Shown: piece after piece, positions 62,985-64,000 of the stretch
How the letters are laid out: every line of letters starts with the position of its first letter
Position numbering within the stretch: position 1 is the first letter of the stretch
NCBI RefSeq assembly: GCF_000014005.1
Contig: NC_008009.1
Span: 1,426,001 to 1,490,000, forward strand
Direction: 5' to 3'
Source: Candidatus Koribacter versatilis Ellin345
GTDB lineage: Bacteria; Acidobacteriota; Terriglobia; Terriglobales; Acidobacteriaceae
Length of the DNA: 64,000 nt
Made by a program: the position numbers and the translations under genes
The notes under the pieces: model-generated
What the model saw: only the letters and a program-made list of their open reading frames with translations
Databases searched by the model: none
Told to the model about the DNA's origin: nothing

Positions 62985-64000
62985 CTATTGCTCGTCGGGT
63001 TCAATGTTTTCGCCGCCAGTCTTCCTGGCGCCGTGGTTGCGGATGTAGAACGCCAGTTCCGCGCGTGCCACGCTCTCTTGCTTGCCGGTCGCGAGTTCCT
63101 TCACCGAGAACTCGTTGTTCGCCACTTCGTTCTCGCCGCAGATGACGATGTACTTCGCGCCCGCACGTTCAGCAGCCTCAAAGCTCTTCTTCAACCGGAA
63201 GCTTTCATCGCCAAGCTCCACTCTTAGTCCTTGGCGGCGCAACTTGCGGCAAATGCCCAGCGCCTCCGCGTTCGTGCCCGCTCCGAGCGGTGCAACATAG
63301 GCGTCGATCGTCATCGGCTCCGCCGGTTTCGCCGCCTGCAGCGCCATGACCAACCGGTCTTCACCGATTGCGAAGCCGATGCCCGGAGCTTTAGGCCCGT
63401 CGAGCGCTTCGCTCAATCCGTCGTAGCGACCACCGCCTAGCACCGCACTCTGCGCGCCGAGTTCGCCGTGGGTGAATTCAAACGTTGTGCGCGTGTAGTA
63501 GTCGAGTCCACGCACCATCCGCGGATTGACCGTGTACGGCACGCCAACTTTGTCGAGCATCGCACGCACCGCCGCGAAGTGCGCCTTGCACGCATCGTCG
63601 AGATAGTCGCCGATCTTCGGCAGTGTCTCGATAATCGGCTGGTCTTCCGGAACCTTGCAGTCGAGCACGCGCAGCGGATTGGTCTCCGCGCGCCGTTGGC
63701 AGTCGCCGCACATCTTGTCTTTCACGCTCGCGAGCGCTTGCCGCAACGCCTCGTTGTACGCCGGACGGCAATTCGCATCGCCCACGGAATTCAGATACAG
63801 CGTCCATCCCGTCAGCCCCACTTCTTCCAGCAGCGTCGCCAGCATCTCGATCACTTCGGCATCGCGCGCCGGAGATTCGCTCCCTGACGGCGGCGGCCCG
63901 ATCACTTCCGCCCCGATCTGGAAGAACTGCCGGTAGCGCCCTTTCTGCGGACGCTCGCGCCGGAACTGCGGCCCAATGTAATACAGCTTCTGCAGCCCGC
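62985..64000 (-). CDS. hisS: histidyl-tRNA synthetase (5' end outside window)
   Basis: Charges tRNA-His. The gene runs off the right edge. The visible frame continues above the GTG at 63905, reading QFRRERPQKGRYRQFFQIGA just before it, the class II motif 2, so the true start is upstream. Inside, MVRGLDYYTRTTFEFTHGEL and GGGRYDGLSEALDGPKAPGI and the motif 3 IGFAIGEDRLVMAL confirm the family. The C-terminal anticodon-binding domain ends KTGGENIEPDEQ. It is upstream of aspS. Confidence 0.95.
   Translation of the reverse strand, partial: GLQKLYYIGPQFRRERPQKGRYRQFFQIGAEVIGPPPSGSESPARDAEVIEMLATLLEEVGLTGWTLYLNSVGDANCRPAYNEALRQALASVKDKMCGDCQRRAETNPLRVLDCKVPEDQPIIETLPKIGDYLDDACKAHFAAVRAMLDKVGVPYTVNPRMVRGLDYYTRTTFEFTHGELGAQSAVLGGGRYDGLSEALDGPKAPGIGFAIGEDRLVMALQAAKPAEPMTIDAYVAPLGAGTNAEALGICRKLRRQGLRVELGDESFRLKKSFEAAERAGAKYIVICGENEVANNEFSVKELATGKQESVARAELAFYIRNHGARKTGGENIEPDEQ

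Noticed and set aside
61118-63145. Long plus-strand ORFs opposite aspS and hisS
   Set aside because: Both lie antisense to clear synthetase genes and show only Arg/His-rich shadow composition.

Overview
This 64 kb window looks like chromosome from a soil-type Acidobacteriota bacterium close to Candidatus Koribacter or the Terriglobia. I infer this from the moderately high GC, the many secreted and lipoprotein genes of unknown function, a DUF6599-type protein, ToxR-type regulators fused to TPR repeats, and dispersed intergenic repeats of the form CCACGAAGGACAC. It is a densely packed housekeeping and accessory region. I see no prophage, integrase, transposase, CRISPR array, rRNA or tRNA gene.

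Layout. Positions 1-8800 hold the end of a glycoside-hydrolase-like protein, a coupled pair of tiny genes, a secreted HExxH protein, a small transporter with a GNAT enzyme, galactose mutarotase, a PQQ-propeller lipoprotein, an MFS exporter and a membrane hydrolase-like protein. Positions 8800-16200 carry an S9 peptidase and cell-envelope genes (DUF6599 protein, AMIN/amidase, lytic transglycosylase). Positions 16300-21450 are an aromatic amino acid operon, trpC-trpF-trpB-lipoprotein-trpA-chorismate mutase-tyrA, with a lipoprotein gene inserted between trpB and trpA. Positions 21570-24060 hold scoA-scoB, a 22-codon coupled ORF and a beta-propeller protein.

Positions 24060-34780 are accessory: large and small secreted unknowns, a regulator with TPRs, a cupin, a methyltransferase, hydrolases, and mtnA overlapping pyrE. 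Positions 34900-39130 form a same-strand group: pseudopilin, HD-GYP signalling protein, lipoprotein, and a metallopeptidase-like protein whose zinc motif lacks the catalytic glutamate. Positions 39160-47200 hold a SYLF protein, a site-2 protease, a Ser/Gly/His-rich secreted protein, HU, dcd, an Hfq-like protein, holB and others. Positions 47270-54260 carry recO, glyQ, glyS and ppdK.

Positions 54380-56130 are a coupled HipA-like kinase plus DUF3037-like protein, the best candidate for a poorly described system. The rest holds a secreted paralogue of the 26.5 kb protein, a GT39-like glycosyltransferase with TPRs, and aspS-hisS, with hisS running off the window.

Beyond genes, four hairpin elements sharing a GGGnCnCCC flank and four copies of a CACGAAGG-type repeat lie between genes. 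One of the latter is a long inverted arrangement between glyQ and glyS. All family assignments come from reading the sequence; no database search was run.
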